Positions 18,009 through 26,280 of a DNA stretch of 59,060 bases are shown in pieces. Source of the DNA: Gammaproteobacteria bacterium (GTDB lineage: Bacteria > Pseudomonadota > Gammaproteobacteria > Enterobacterales > Alteromonadaceae); the NCBI GenBank assembly GCA_017302255.1, contig JAFLDV010000028.1, positions 1 to 59,060 on the forward strand. Reading direction: 5' to 3'. The notes beneath the pieces were generated by a model that saw only the letters and a list, made by a program, of their open reading frames with translations, had not been told where the DNA came from and made no database searches. Position 1 is the first letter of the stretch. Every line of letters begins with the position of its first letter. The position numbers were made by a program, and so were the translations under genes.

Positions 18009-18605
18009 CTATGGGGCGTAAACTAATAACTCGACTGCAGCTAAATGCAGCCAATTTGGTAATTTTGTATCGACGGATATCTGATCCAAATAATTTTTCA
18101 AATGTAATCCAGTTTCAGTATCACCACTGACTAGCAGTTTACGGCGAAAAAATAATGTATCGGCATCCGCTTGCTGACATATCATCGATATTAATGACGA
18201 CAAGTCAGCCCGAAAAAGCACATCACAATCACCACTATCGCTCACAAATAGCTGGCGACTTGCAGAGCATGACACCACATAACTACATATTATGGTTTTT
18301 CCAGAAACCAACGCCGAATCGATTACGTGCATTTGGCTAAAAGCTTGCTCTGCAGGTTTTTTAGCAATACTTTGAGTCTTGTCAGTAGTTCTCGCTTCCG
18401 TACTGCTAACCTCAATTCGAATGGATTTACCGATTAAAAAATCGAGTTCACCAAGCTTTGCTCGTTGAGCAAAGAAACCTCTCAGTAATCGCTGCAAAAG
18501 CTCGCAGCGCAATTGTTTAGGAAGTTGACGTTCACCGAAAACAATCAACTTTGGTGTCATCTGCCAAACTGACGGGCCAGTGCAAGTAAATATATGTTTT
18601 ATCAT
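18009..18605 (-). CDS. ubiT: Anaerobic ubiquinone biosynthesis accessory factor UbiT (SCP2 domain)
   Basis: About 198 residues with an SCP2-type lipid-binding fold: the GELDFLIGKSIRIEV segment and, near the end, DADTLFFRRKLLVSGDTETGLHLKN, which closely matches E. coli UbiT (YhbT). UbiT is needed with UbiU and UbiV to make ubiquinone without oxygen. A polar insertion of about 20 residues after IRIEV makes this protein longer than E. coli UbiT (174). The ATG at 18605 has AAGG eight bases upstream; an in-frame GTG at 18656 would extend it by 17 residues. It is divergent from ubiU. Confidence 0.88.
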   Translation of the reverse strand: MIKHIFTCTGPSVWQMTPKLIVFGERQLPKQLRCELLQRLLRGFFAQRAKLGELDFLIGKSIRIEVSSTEARTTDKTQSIAKKPAEQAFSQMHVIDSALVSGKTIICSYVVSCSASRQLFVSDSGDCDVLFRADLSSLISMICQQADADTLFFRRKLLVSGDTETGLHLKNYLDQISVDTKLPNWLHLAAVELLVYAP

Positions 18606-18761
18606 TAGAACACCTTGAGTTTCTAATCTTTGAAATACCTCTTTTGGCTTAATCACACCCTACCTCCGTTGCTTTCTGCGATGAAAACTACACAACCCTA
18701 TAATGTCGGCATCGTGCAGCAAAACGCAAAAAATCAAAATCCCGCTAAAGAGGTAATCAGC

Positions 18762-19754
18762 ATGGAGTTGTTATGTCCCGCCGGTAGCATGGCGAGTCTG
18801 AAAATTGCTATAGCAGAGGGTGCTGACGCAGTTTACGTCGGACTTAATAATGATACTAACGCTCGCCATTTTGCCGGTTTGAATTTTAGCGACAGTCAAT
18901 TAAAAGAAGCTTGTGAATATGTGCATCGTGCAAAGCGAAAAATCCATGTCGCGATTAATACATTCGCGCATCCAGGGCAACTTTCCCGTTGGCATCGTTC
19001 GATAGACGCGGCAGTCGATGCAGGTGCAGACGCGATTATTTTGGCAGACATTGCCCTACTTGATTATATCAAACACCACCACCCTGCAACCGAAGCGCAT
19101 CTATCTGTACAAGCCAGTGCAACCAACGCAGCCGCCATTGAGTTTTATCAGCAATTTGATGTCAAACGAATTGTGCTACCGCGGGTGTTAACCATTCAAC
19201 AAGTTCGCGCGTTGGCTAAACAAACTAAAATCCCTTTGGAAGTCTTTGCCTTTGGCAGTTTGTGCATCATGGCGGAAGGTCGGTGCTATTTAAGTTCTTA
19301 CTTAACGGGAGAATCGCCGAATACTACGGGTGCATGCTCTCCTGCGGCATTTGTCAGATGGACTGAGCAAGATGGTGTATTGGAATCTCGATTAAACGAT
19401 GTACTCATCGATAAATTTCAACCCAATGAGACTGCGGGCTACCCGACATTGTGTAAAGGTCGATTCACTGTCGAGGGCGAACGCTACCATGTATTAGAAG
19501 AACCAACGAGTCTAAACACCCTAGAGCTACTACCTGTTCTCTATCGTGATGGTATCGTCTCCTTAAAAATCGAGGGTCGACAACGTAGTCCCGCTTATGT
19601 TCGCGACCTGACCCGTGTATGGCGCGCGGCAATTGACGCAGTCAAAACTAATCCTGAGCATTTTCAAACCTCAACCCAATGGCAACAAGTGCTTAGTAAT
19701 TTATCCGAAGGTAACCAAACAACGTTAGGTGCTTACCACCGCCATTGGAAATAA
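18762..19754 (+). CDS. ubiU: Oxygen-independent ubiquinone hydroxylation protein UbiU (peptidase U32 family)
   Basis: A 330-residue iron-sulfur protein (E. coli 331). It begins MELLCPAGSMASLK, as in the family; AGAGGT lies before the ATG at 18762 and the longer frame upstream is discarded. Cluster cysteines follow the E. coli pattern C-x6-C-x16-C in CIMAEGRCYLSSY...GAC plus C in PTLCKGRF. UbiU and UbiV form a heterodimer, each with a [4Fe-4S] cluster, that hydroxylates the ubiquinone ring without oxygen, using prephenate as oxygen donor in E. coli. Its presence beside nitrate reductase fits a need for quinone during nitrate respiration. Confidence 0.94.
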   Translation: MELLCPAGSMASLKIAIAEGADAVYVGLNNDTNARHFAGLNFSDSQLKEACEYVHRAKRKIHVAINTFAHPGQLSRWHRSIDAAVDAGADAIILADIALLDYIKHHHPATEAHLSVQASATNAAAIEFYQQFDVKRIVLPRVLTIQQVRALAKQTKIPLEVFAFGSLCIMAEGRCYLSSYLTGESPNTTGACSPAAFVRWTEQDGVLESRLNDVLIDKFQPNETAGYPTLCKGRFTVEGERYHVLEEPTSLNTLELLPVLYRDGIVSLKIEGRQRSPAYVRDLTRVWRAAIDAVKTNPEHFQTSTQWQQVLSNLSEGNQTTLGAYHRHWK

Positions 19755-19777
19755 ATTCGCTATTTGACGGGAGTCAT

Positions 19778-20698
19778 ATGTCGCTAGCCAGCCCAACAGC
19801 TAAAACTATCAAAATAAGTCAACCTAGAGTTGCCGTTGGCCCAGTATTGTATTTCTGGCCAAAAGGGCAACTCGAGCAGTTTTATCTAGACATAGCCCAA
19901 AGTAGCGCGGAAGTTGTTTACTTGGGTGAAACTGTATGTAGTAAAAGGCGAGAGTTTAAAACCGAAGATTATTTAAAAACAGCGTATTCACTTAGAGATG
20001 CCGGCAAGCAAGTGGTACTTTCGACGCTCACTTTGGTAGAACAACAAAGTGAACTTCATACCTTGCGTCGCATTATCGACAATGGTGATTTTATGGTGGA
20101 AGCCAACGATTTTGGTGCTGTGGCGTGGTTACATCAACATCGACTTCCCTTTGTCGGTGGTAGCGCACTTAATATTTACAATGAGCATTCACTGGCTCTC
20201 ATGACAGAACAAGGAATGAAACGTTGGGTATTACCGGTTGAGCTATCTCGTGATTGGATATTGACACTTCTTGATCAGCCACTTGTGCAAAATATACGTC
20301 AACAACTAGAAATTGAAGTTTTCGGTTATGGTCATTTGCCACTGGCATGGTCTGGACGTTGTTTCACCGCTCGCTCAGAGAATAGAGCGAAAGATCAATG
20401 TGAACTTTGTTGCATCAAGTACCCAAAAGGGAGATTGGCTGAAAGCCAAGACGGTACATCCCTTTTTGTTTTAAATGGTATCCAAACCCAATCAGGCGAG
20501 CGCTACAATTTACAAAATGATCTTGCTTCAATGACTGACTGGGTGAGCTATGTAAGACTAAGCCCAGAGCCTGAGTATTTTTTTGACAAAATTGAGCAAT
20601 TTGCGAATTTACAGACCATGCCACTAAAAGACGGTGAGGTAAATGGTTACTGGCATCAACTTGCTGGTTTTTGCCGACTACAGGAGAATTTAGCGTGA
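19778..20698 (+). CDS. ubiV: Oxygen-independent ubiquinone hydroxylation protein UbiV (peptidase U32 family)
   Basis: A 306-residue partner of UbiU. Cysteines expected for the [4Fe-4S] cluster are in SGRCFTARSENR...CELCCIKYP, plus an earlier C near residue 45. The ATG at 19778 has GGGAG just upstream; an earlier TTG would overlap ubiU and is rejected. It follows ubiU by 23 bases and its stop overlaps the mogA start by four bases, so ubiU, ubiV and mogA form one operon. Confidence 0.93.
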   Translation: MSLASPTAKTIKISQPRVAVGPVLYFWPKGQLEQFYLDIAQSSAEVVYLGETVCSKRREFKTEDYLKTAYSLRDAGKQVVLSTLTLVEQQSELHTLRRIIDNGDFMVEANDFGAVAWLHQHRLPFVGGSALNIYNEHSLALMTEQGMKRWVLPVELSRDWILTLLDQPLVQNIRQQLEIEVFGYGHLPLAWSGRCFTARSENRAKDQCELCCIKYPKGRLAESQDGTSLFVLNGIQTQSGERYNLQNDLASMTDWVSYVRLSPEPEYFFDKIEQFANLQTMPLKDGEVNGYWHQLAGFCRLQENLA

Positions 20699-21228
20699 GT
20701 ATTATTAAAATCGGTATCTTAACTGTGAGTGATCGCGCTTCGCAGGGCATTTATTCTGATATTTCTGGCAAAGCGATTGAGGAAACATTACAGGCGTATC
20801 TGAACTGCGAATGGCAGGTCGAGTATCGGCTTATCCCCGATGAACAAGTGTTAATAGAGCAAACGCTAATTGAACTTGCTGATACGACCGGCTGCTGTTT
20901 GGTAGTGACGACCGGCGGCACTGGGCCAGCACTTAGAGATGTAACCCCTGAAGCGACCGAAGCTGTGTGTCAGAAATTAATGCCAGGGTTTGGTGAATTG
21001 ATGCGCACCGAGTCACTCAGATACGTCCCTACAGCGATTTTGTCGCGGCAAACAGCTGGGATCCGAGGCAAGACCTTAATCGTGAATTTGCCAGGTAAGC
21101 CAACGGCGATAAGACAGTGTTTAGACGCGGTTTTCCCAGCAATCCCTTACTGCATAGATTTACTGGAAGGCCCGTTTCTGACAACCGATGAGAAGGTTCT
21201 TAAAGTCTTTCGGCCAAAACAAGGCTGA
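20695..21228 (+). CDS. mogA: Molybdopterin adenylyltransferase MogA
   Basis: A 177-residue protein closely matching MogA: IGILTVSDRASQG at the start, TTGGTGPALRDVTPEAT in the nucleotide loop, MPGFGELMR and LPGKPTAI. It adenylates molybdopterin before MoeA inserts molybdenum. The start is GTG at 20695 (CAGGAG upstream) overlapping the ubiV stop. A MoaB homologue is present as well at 35571-36158, as in E. coli. Coupling mogA to ubiUV gives a mixed anaerobic cofactor operon. Confidence 0.93.
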   Translation: MSIIKIGILTVSDRASQGIYSDISGKAIEETLQAYLNCEWQVEYRLIPDEQVLIEQTLIELADTTGCCLVVTTGGTGPALRDVTPEATEAVCQKLMPGFGELMRTESLRYVPTAILSRQTAGIRGKTLIVNLPGKPTAIRQCLDAVFPAIPYCIDLLEGPFLTTDEKVLKVFRPKQG

Positions 21229-21247
21229 CTATAAATATTCTTGGAAG

Positions 21248-21266
21248 TGGCCAGGTAAACTGGCCA
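21248..21266. terminator. Hairpin between convergent mogA and the MBL-fold gene
   Basis: TGGCCAG and CTGGCCA form a 7-bp stem with a GTAAA loop between two convergent genes, with no long T-run on either side. It is a probable bidirectional stop or end-processing structure. Confidence 0.5.
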
Positions 21267-21284
21267 GTCCAATGCACGATCTAT

Positions 21285-22019
21285 TTAACGAACAGCAGTA
21301 CCCACTGGCAATTGCTCGAACCAATCTAAAAATTGCCCAACAGCATCGCCCCTAAAAATGCGGCCATGTTGTGGACACATCAGTTCGATATCGAGTTTTC
21401 GCACTCGCCTGATCCAGTCTTGTTTAGCAGCCTCAGAAGGCATCCAGCGTTGGTGAAAGAAACTCATTTTGTCGATATGGTTGCTAAAGTTATCGACATA
21501 AAGTGGACTGTCAACCGACTCAAGAGCTGCACCAACATCACCACTAAAAAGAATTTTAGCTTTGGGGTCGTAAATATGATGATTTGCCGAGGAATGTAAA
21601 TAATGCGCTGGAATGCATTGCAACTGGAACCCTGGTAACTCGATCACTAAGCCTTCATCAGGGATCCCAGCAAATTTTGTCCTTTCCATACCAAAATGAC
21701 GAATAAAACCTTCCCATAACCATGGACTGTAAAGCGTGGCACCATCTAAAATCTGGTCCCACAGCCCAAGCGAGGAGATAATGTCGGGATCTTGGTGGGA
21801 AGCAAACAAAGTCTTAATTTGGGCTAATGGCACTATCTTTACTAGCGCTTCTAGCATAGGTGCAAATAGTTCTATACCACCTGGATCGAGGATAATCGCT
21901 CCAGCGTTGCTATGAATCAAATATTGGTTAGTATCAATTATACGATCTGGTTTTGAGCTGTCACGACCTAACATAGTCCAGCGATGGGTAGAGTCTGAGT
22001 AAATCTCGGTTGCTTTCAT
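21285..22019 (-). CDS. MBL-fold diiron (ODP-like, flavodiiron-related) protein
   Basis: A 244-residue metallo-beta-lactamase-fold protein. The metal motif is H75-Q-D-P-D79 in LFASHQDPDIISSL, in place of the HxHxDH of hydrolases and close to the HxExD of flavodiiron proteins. Further ligand candidates lie in AHYLHSSANHH, FSGDVG and CPQHGRIFRG. This pattern is that of the oxygen-binding diiron (ODP) family, which includes an oxygen sensor for chemotaxis in Treponema. No flavodoxin domain is attached, so it is more likely a sensor than an NO or oxygen reductase. It directly abuts the preceding coiled-coil gene (stop TAA then ATG), last in the narK operon. Confidence 0.75.
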   Translation of the reverse strand: MKATEIYSDSTHRWTMLGRDSSKPDRIIDTNQYLIHSNAGAIILDPGGIELFAPMLEALVKIVPLAQIKTLFASHQDPDIISSLGLWDQILDGATLYSPWLWEGFIRHFGMERTKFAGIPDEGLVIELPGFQLQCIPAHYLHSSANHHIYDPKAKILFSGDVGAALESVDSPLYVDNFSNHIDKMSFFHQRWMPSEAAKQDWIRRVRKLDIELMCPQHGRIFRGDAVGQFLDWFEQLPVGTAVR

Positions 22020-22673
22020 TTATTCCAAGTCCTTAAGCCATTGTCGACAACTACGAACCTCGGCCAGAATGGCGCTCGTCGCTCGTTGTATTTGTGCAGT
22101 GAGTTCAGCAAGTTGTTCATGATATTCTGGAACTGCAGATGCTTCGATTCGAGCATTCACCACAATGACTTGCATACTTCGCATTTGTTGATCTAACTCA
22201 TCGATAGCAAATGTTAAACGCCGAGACTCAATCTGCGATTGTTCAGTTAAATTTTTTATTTGGCCGTGGGCCACCTTGAGTTTTTGTTCAATAAGCTCAT
22301 CCTGCGCCGCCCCCATACTGTGCTGTACACGCTGTAAGTTGTCAGAGAACATGAATTTGCGCCACAAAGAGACAGAGTTCTTCGCGATTACGCCCGCTTG
22401 ACCATTGATTTCCAGGCTTATCTTTATCGAAGCTTTGGCAAGTTCATCATAAAACCCTGACAAGGTCTTTAAACCAACACCAGCAATACCCATACGCATT
22501 GCCAGCACAGCTAAATTCTTTGCACTTAAGGATAATCTGGATGCGTCTTTTTGCGCCGAATTGAGCCTCGCAGCAATATCAGCACTCGCTAACGTTTTTT
22601 GTGCCAAAGCTAATCTTGGCAGGACAACGGACTCTGTATTTTCGGCTACCGCTTGCTGTTCAGAATTACTCAT
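22020..22673 (-). CDS. Helical coiled-coil protein with chemoreceptor-tip-like segment, function unknown
   Basis: A 217-residue, almost entirely helical, soluble protein. The C-terminal third has MQVIVVNARIEAS followed by repeated hydrophobic heptads (LAELTAQIQRATSAILAEV), which recalls the signalling hairpin of chemoreceptors (NAAIEAA) but with a short, altered tip and no HAMP or membrane segment. I do not know a named family. AAGGA precedes the ATG. It lies between the phosphatase-kinase and the diiron protein and abuts the latter, so the two are probably functional partners. Confidence 0.65.
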   Translation of the reverse strand: MSNSEQQAVAENTESVVLPRLALAQKTLASADIAARLNSAQKDASRLSLSAKNLAVLAMRMGIAGVGLKTLSGFYDELAKASIKISLEINGQAGVIAKNSVSLWRKFMFSDNLQRVQHSMGAAQDELIEQKLKVAHGQIKNLTEQSQIESRRLTFAIDELDQQMRSMQVIVVNARIEASAVPEYHEQLAELTAQIQRATSAILAEVRSCRQWLKDLE

Positions 22674-22747
22674 AATAGTCCTTCATATTTATGTTGCTGG
22701 ACACGAGAGCTAACTTAAAAAATGGTCATTTTAAAACGGTAGATCGC

Positions 22748-24475
22748 CTATCTTTGAGTACTAAAAAGCCAAATAACCAGCAACAACGTAACGAACCAAA
22801 ATCCGGACATCAGTTGCCAAAATAACAATTTATTGTTTTTTGTAGCCGCGACCACTTGTTGTCGCAAGTATAGAGGATTTGGATTTTGAAGGTCTTTGAC
22901 TAGATGCTCGATTGTGAGATAGCGTTGATGCAGATCAAATGACACGCCTCGCTCTAGTGCTCGGTCAAACCAAAGAGGGATCCGACTATTGCGCTTTGTC
23001 GCACTGACGTATTTCAATTTCTGATAATCAGAAAGTGAACGGCATTCGTCGACTTGCTCACCATAAGGTAAAAACCCAGTGAACAATTCATAAGCAACTG
23101 TCGCGAGTGCATAAACATCTCCTTGCTCTACTGAGTTGTGACCATGTAGATAATGAGGATCTGAGTAACTGGCTGTGCCTAATGCTAGTTCTTGAAGAAT
23201 TGGAGAGTAAATTTCTGCCAAGCCAGGAACGAACACTGAACCGAAATCAACTATTTTCAATTGCCCATCCGCCAGCCTCATAATATTTGCGGGCTTCAAG
23301 TCCTGATGGATCATGCCAAGTTTATGAAATGCATTAAGACCATCCGCAATTTGTTTTACCAACGAAATCGCAATACTTGGACGCAAGGGCTGAGCTTGCT
23401 GAAGCAACCAACAATCTAGTGAGTCTCCTTCCAGATATTCTAATAGATAATATAAAAAGGTTCGTGATCGGCCCTGCTGAATAACTTTAACGACATGGGC
23501 ATCATCAATGCGCAAACCTACCCACTCCTCACGGATAAAACGCTCTAAATAAGCCACGTCATCGGCAAAATTTTGCGAAGGAGTTTTCAAAACATAATTA
23601 GCTTGGTTTAACGAGTCTTTTACTAGGTATAAGTGGCTCCTAGAACTTGCAAACAGCGTTTGCACAACTTCATAACCATCAACCTTATTACCTGCTACTA
23701 AAGCTGGTAGCAAAGGTAAACGAGTCATTCGCTCACTGTATTCATCAAGACTGTCATCGCCTAAGGCTTTAACTTCACACAGAACTAAACTGACGTTGTC
23801 ATCGCTGGCCGTCGCAAGCTCTAAAGCTCGTTCGGATTTGTCCTGAAGCGAAAGTGGTACAGAAAGCAACGCTGCCAATTCTAGATCACTAACAAAATCA
23901 GATAATCCATCCGAACAGAGCAAGAATATATCGCCTACTTCGATTGCGATTGAATCATGCTGCCAACTAACACTTTCATCCATGCCAAGCGCTCGGCCTA
24001 AAAACTGCCGCTGCTCACTTAAACGCATCGTGTGGTCAATTGAAAGTTGGCGAATTGTGCCTTTTCTGAATAAATACAAACGGCTGTCGCCGATATGAAA
24101 CCAATAGGCAGTTCTGGATTTTACAATAAGACCGGTAAATGTGCAGAGATGCCCACGTTCATCAGACTGGTAAGTTCGACTTTGCTGATATAAAGCGGAG
24201 TTTATTGTTGATAAAACTATCCCCGCACTATGTGCTGTCGACCAACTATCAGGGGTTTTGAGATAATCAGTAATAAAATCAGAAGTTGCGCGTTCGCTTG
24301 CCAAAGCACCAGCCTCTGCAGAACTAACACCGTCTGCAAGCGCCAACACACAGCCTTTATAAAGCTGAAGATGAGGATCTGTTGGCATTTGCCAACAGAT
24401 CGCATCTTCATTTGAATCTTTACCACCGGCAATTGTTTTACCGGCGATATCGACCTGTAGCGTGAGTTTATGCAC
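22748..24475 (-). CDS. Tail-anchored PP2C phosphatase / Ser-Thr kinase fusion behind narK
   Basis: A 575-residue bifunctional protein. The PP2C phosphatase domain (about 1-235) has SNEDA, LADGVSSAEAG, CSDGLSDF and SDDNVS metal-site motifs. The Hanks-type kinase (about 265-540) has the ATP lysine in YVLKTPS, catalytic HQDLKPAN and DFG. One hydrophobic segment at the end (about 550-570, FWQLMSGFWFVTLLLVIWLF) would anchor it with both domains in the cytoplasm. It starts with GTG 18 bases after narK. A paralogue lies at 43975-45669 behind the nirC-like channel. Similar genes lie beside nitrate transporter and nirBD genes in Pseudomonas. Control of transporter activity by phosphorylation is inferred. 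Confidence 0.88.
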   Translation of the reverse strand: MHKLTLQVDIAGKTIAGGKDSNEDAICWQMPTDPHLQLYKGCVLALADGVSSAEAGALASERATSDFITDYLKTPDSWSTAHSAGIVLSTINSALYQQSRTYQSDERGHLCTFTGLIVKSRTAYWFHIGDSRLYLFRKGTIRQLSIDHTMRLSEQRQFLGRALGMDESVSWQHDSIAIEVGDIFLLCSDGLSDFVSDLELAALLSVPLSLQDKSERALELATASDDNVSLVLCEVKALGDDSLDEYSERMTRLPLLPALVAGNKVDGYEVVQTLFASSRSHLYLVKDSLNQANYVLKTPSQNFADDVAYLERFIREEWVGLRIDDAHVVKVIQQGRSRTFLYYLLEYLEGDSLDCWLLQQAQPLRPSIAISLVKQIADGLNAFHKLGMIHQDLKPANIMRLADGQLKIVDFGSVFVPGLAEIYSPILQELALGTASYSDPHYLHGHNSVEQGDVYALATVAYELFTGFLPYGEQVDECRSLSDYQKLKYVSATKRNSRIPLWFDRALERGVSFDLHQRYLTIEHLVKDLQNPNPLYLRQQVVAATKNNKLLFWQLMSGFWFVTLLLVIWLFSTQR

Positions 24476-24493
24476 GTTCGAATACCATTTAAA

Positions 24494-25984
24494 TTAACTC
24501 ACATGAATATGGTGAACATTACCATCTTCATCGACTTCAGTGAGATGGCCCTTCGGCTCGTCCAAAAACATCACAGAAACCAAGCCAATTAGCGCAGTAC
24601 CACCAATTACAAAGAAGAAAGTATGATAGTCCACGTAGCTTAAAATGGTTAAATACACCACAGCACCGACATTACCGTAAGCACCTGCCATACCAGCGAT
24701 CTGACCGGTCATCCGACGTTTAATCAGTGGCACTATCGCAAACACCGCACCTTCGCCACCTTGCACAAAGAAACTACAGGCCATACAGATAATAACGGCT
24801 AGAGCAATCGACCACGAGCTATCGATAAAACCCATAAGTAAGTAGCCAGCAGCCAAACCACCAATCAGCAAACCCATACTTTTCCGTCTACCAAATTTAT
24901 CTGAAAACCAGCCACCTAATGGGCGTGATACCAAATTCATAAAGGCGTAACCAGAAGCCAATAGACCAGCTGTTACTGGAGTTAAACTACTAAAAGTATC
25001 CAAGAAAAATAACGGTAACATTGATACTACCGCCAGTTCCGAGCCAAAAGTGGTGAAATAGGCAACATCGAGAATTGCTACTTGTTTGAATGAGTATTTT
25101 TCGTGTGCCGGCACGCCTTTGCGTAAATGTTCGACATTGACGCGCCATACCTGATGAGTTTGCACTACAAACAGAATAACCAAACCCACCCAAGTAGCTT
25201 GCATATAGAACTCAGAGAATAGGTTCACTCCAGCTGGCGACATCTTCCATGCCAGCATTGCAAGTGCTAAATACATTGGGATATTCATGATGATGAGCAA
25301 AAATAGATCACCCCAACTAGTCACTTCCATCGCACCTGATTTTTTTGGTTTGAAGTACACAGATCCTTTTGGTGTGTTGCGGGCATAGTGATAAAAAACC
25401 ACCGAATAGGCCATGCTAAATGCGCCAACCGCTAGCAGCGAATAGCGCCAGCCGTCAACTCCGCCAAACATTAACGCAATGGTTGGTAATGTCATCGCGG
25501 CAGCCGCAGAACCAAAATTCCCCCAGCCACCATAGATACCCTCAGCGGTACCAACTTGATGACTCGGAAACCATTCACTAACTAAACGGATACCAATCAC
25601 GAAACCTGCGCCTACAAATCCTAATAAGAATCGAAACAATGCGAGGGTTTCAAAAGTTTGCGCCAATGCGAAGCCGATACAAAATATCGAAGAGATGAAC
25701 AATAACAACGAATACATAATCCTCGGGCCGAACTTATCGACGAGAATACCGACAACAATTCGCGCAGGGATAGTTAGCGCCACGTTTAAGATCAATAACG
25801 CTTTGATTTGTGCATCCGTCATAGACAATGCTTGTTTAATTTCAAACAGCAAAGGTGCGTGGTTAAACCACATGACAAAGGTTAAGAAAAATGCGAACCA
25901 AGTGAAGTGAAGTGTTTTTATCTTCGGATCGGATATCTGCAGTAAATTTACTTTGCCTTGTTCGGCGTTGACAGGGGTCGCCAT
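24494..25984 (-). CDS. narK: NarK-type nitrate/nitrite transporter (MFS, NNP family)
   Basis: A 496-residue inner-membrane carrier with about 12 hydrophobic segments. The NNP nitrate signatures are visible as [12 protein letters not shown] (about residue 165) and [11 protein letters not shown] (about 435), and substrate arginines in [12 protein letters not shown] and [13 protein letters not shown]. It should exchange nitrate for nitrite or take up nitrate with protons. ATG 25984 is chosen because GGAGGA lies just upstream; an ATG at 25996 would overlap that site. It is first of four genes (narK, phosphatase-kinase, coiled coil, diiron protein) under a perfect FNR box and two NarL-type sites. 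Confidence 0.94.
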   Translation of the reverse strand: MATPVNAEQGKVNLLQISDPKIKTLHFTWFAFFLTFVMWFNHAPLLFEIKQALSMTDAQIKALLILNVALTIPARIVVGILVDKFGPRIMYSLLLFISSIFCIGFALAQTFETLALFRFLLGFVGAGFVIGIRLVSEWFPSHQVGTAEGIYGGWGNFGSAAAAMTLPTIALMFGGVDGWRYSLLAVGAFSMAYSVVFYHYARNTPKGSVYFKPKKSGAMEVTSWGDLFLLIIMNIPMYLALAMLAWKMSPAGVNLFSEFYMQATWVGLVILFVVQTHQVWRVNVEHLRKGVPAHEKYSFKQVAILDVAYFTTFGSELAVVSMLPLFFLDTFSSLTPVTAGLLASGYAFMNLVSRPLGGWFSDKFGRRKSMGLLIGGLAAGYLLMGFIDSSWSIALAVIICMACSFFVQGGEGAVFAIVPLIKRRMTGQIAGMAGAYGNVGAVVYLTILSYVDYHTFFFVIGGTALIGLVSVMFLDEPKGHLTEVDEDGNVHHIHVS

Positions 25985-26022
25985 AATGTCCTCCATAAGG
26001 GCCCGTTGTTATATTTGCCGCT

Positions 26023-26064
26023 AGCATAGGAGAACAAATGGTAAATTAGTTTGATTTCAATCAA
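26023..26064 (-). promoter_or_regulatory. narK promoter: perfect FNR box and -10 element
   Basis: TTGATTTCAATCAA (26051-26064) is a perfect FNR box. On the minus strand TATGCT at 26028-26023 is a -10 element, so transcription should begin near 26016, with the FNR box centred at -41.5. Confidence 0.88.
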
Positions 26065-26102
26065 GCAAGTAATCATAGTAATCCATTGAAAAATAACGAC
26101 TA

Positions 26103-26118
26103 TACCACCAAGTGGGTA
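26103..26118 (-). promoter_or_regulatory. NarL/NarP 7-2-7 site upstream of narK
   Basis: TACCACCAAGTGGGTA has heptamers TACCACC and GTGGGTA (TACCCAC on the other strand) separated by two bases. It is centred about 94 bases upstream of the predicted narK start of transcription. Confidence 0.75.
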
Positions 26119-26158
26119 GACGAAAACTGGCTTGAAACTCGCGAAAATCAACAACAAA

Positions 26159-26174
26159 TACCACCTTAGTGGTA
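26159..26174. promoter_or_regulatory. NarL/NarP 7-2-7 site between the divergent transporter genes
   Basis: TACCACCTTAGTGGTA is a near-perfect palindrome in the 7-2-7 layout. It lies between the two divergent NarK-type genes, about 150 bases from the narK start and about 95 from a likely plus-strand start near 26262 (TAGGAT at 26252-26257), so it may serve both. Confidence 0.7.
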
Positions 26175-26280
26175 ACAAAAATGCGCAAAAACCACCATTG
26201 CGAAGCGTTAGGTGTACTCACTCGCCGCTGCCCCTCAATAGTCAATCTTCGGTAGGATCGCGATAAAGAGGAGCATTCAA

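Noticed and set aside
18630-18761. 44-residue N-terminal extension of UbiU
   Set aside because: MELLCPAG is the family start and has its own ribosome site; the extension overlaps the ubiT side of the divergent region.
21285-22019. Beta-lactamase or glyoxalase-type hydrolase
   Set aside because: The metal motif is HxDxD and not HxHxDH, fitting the diiron ODP/flavodiiron group.
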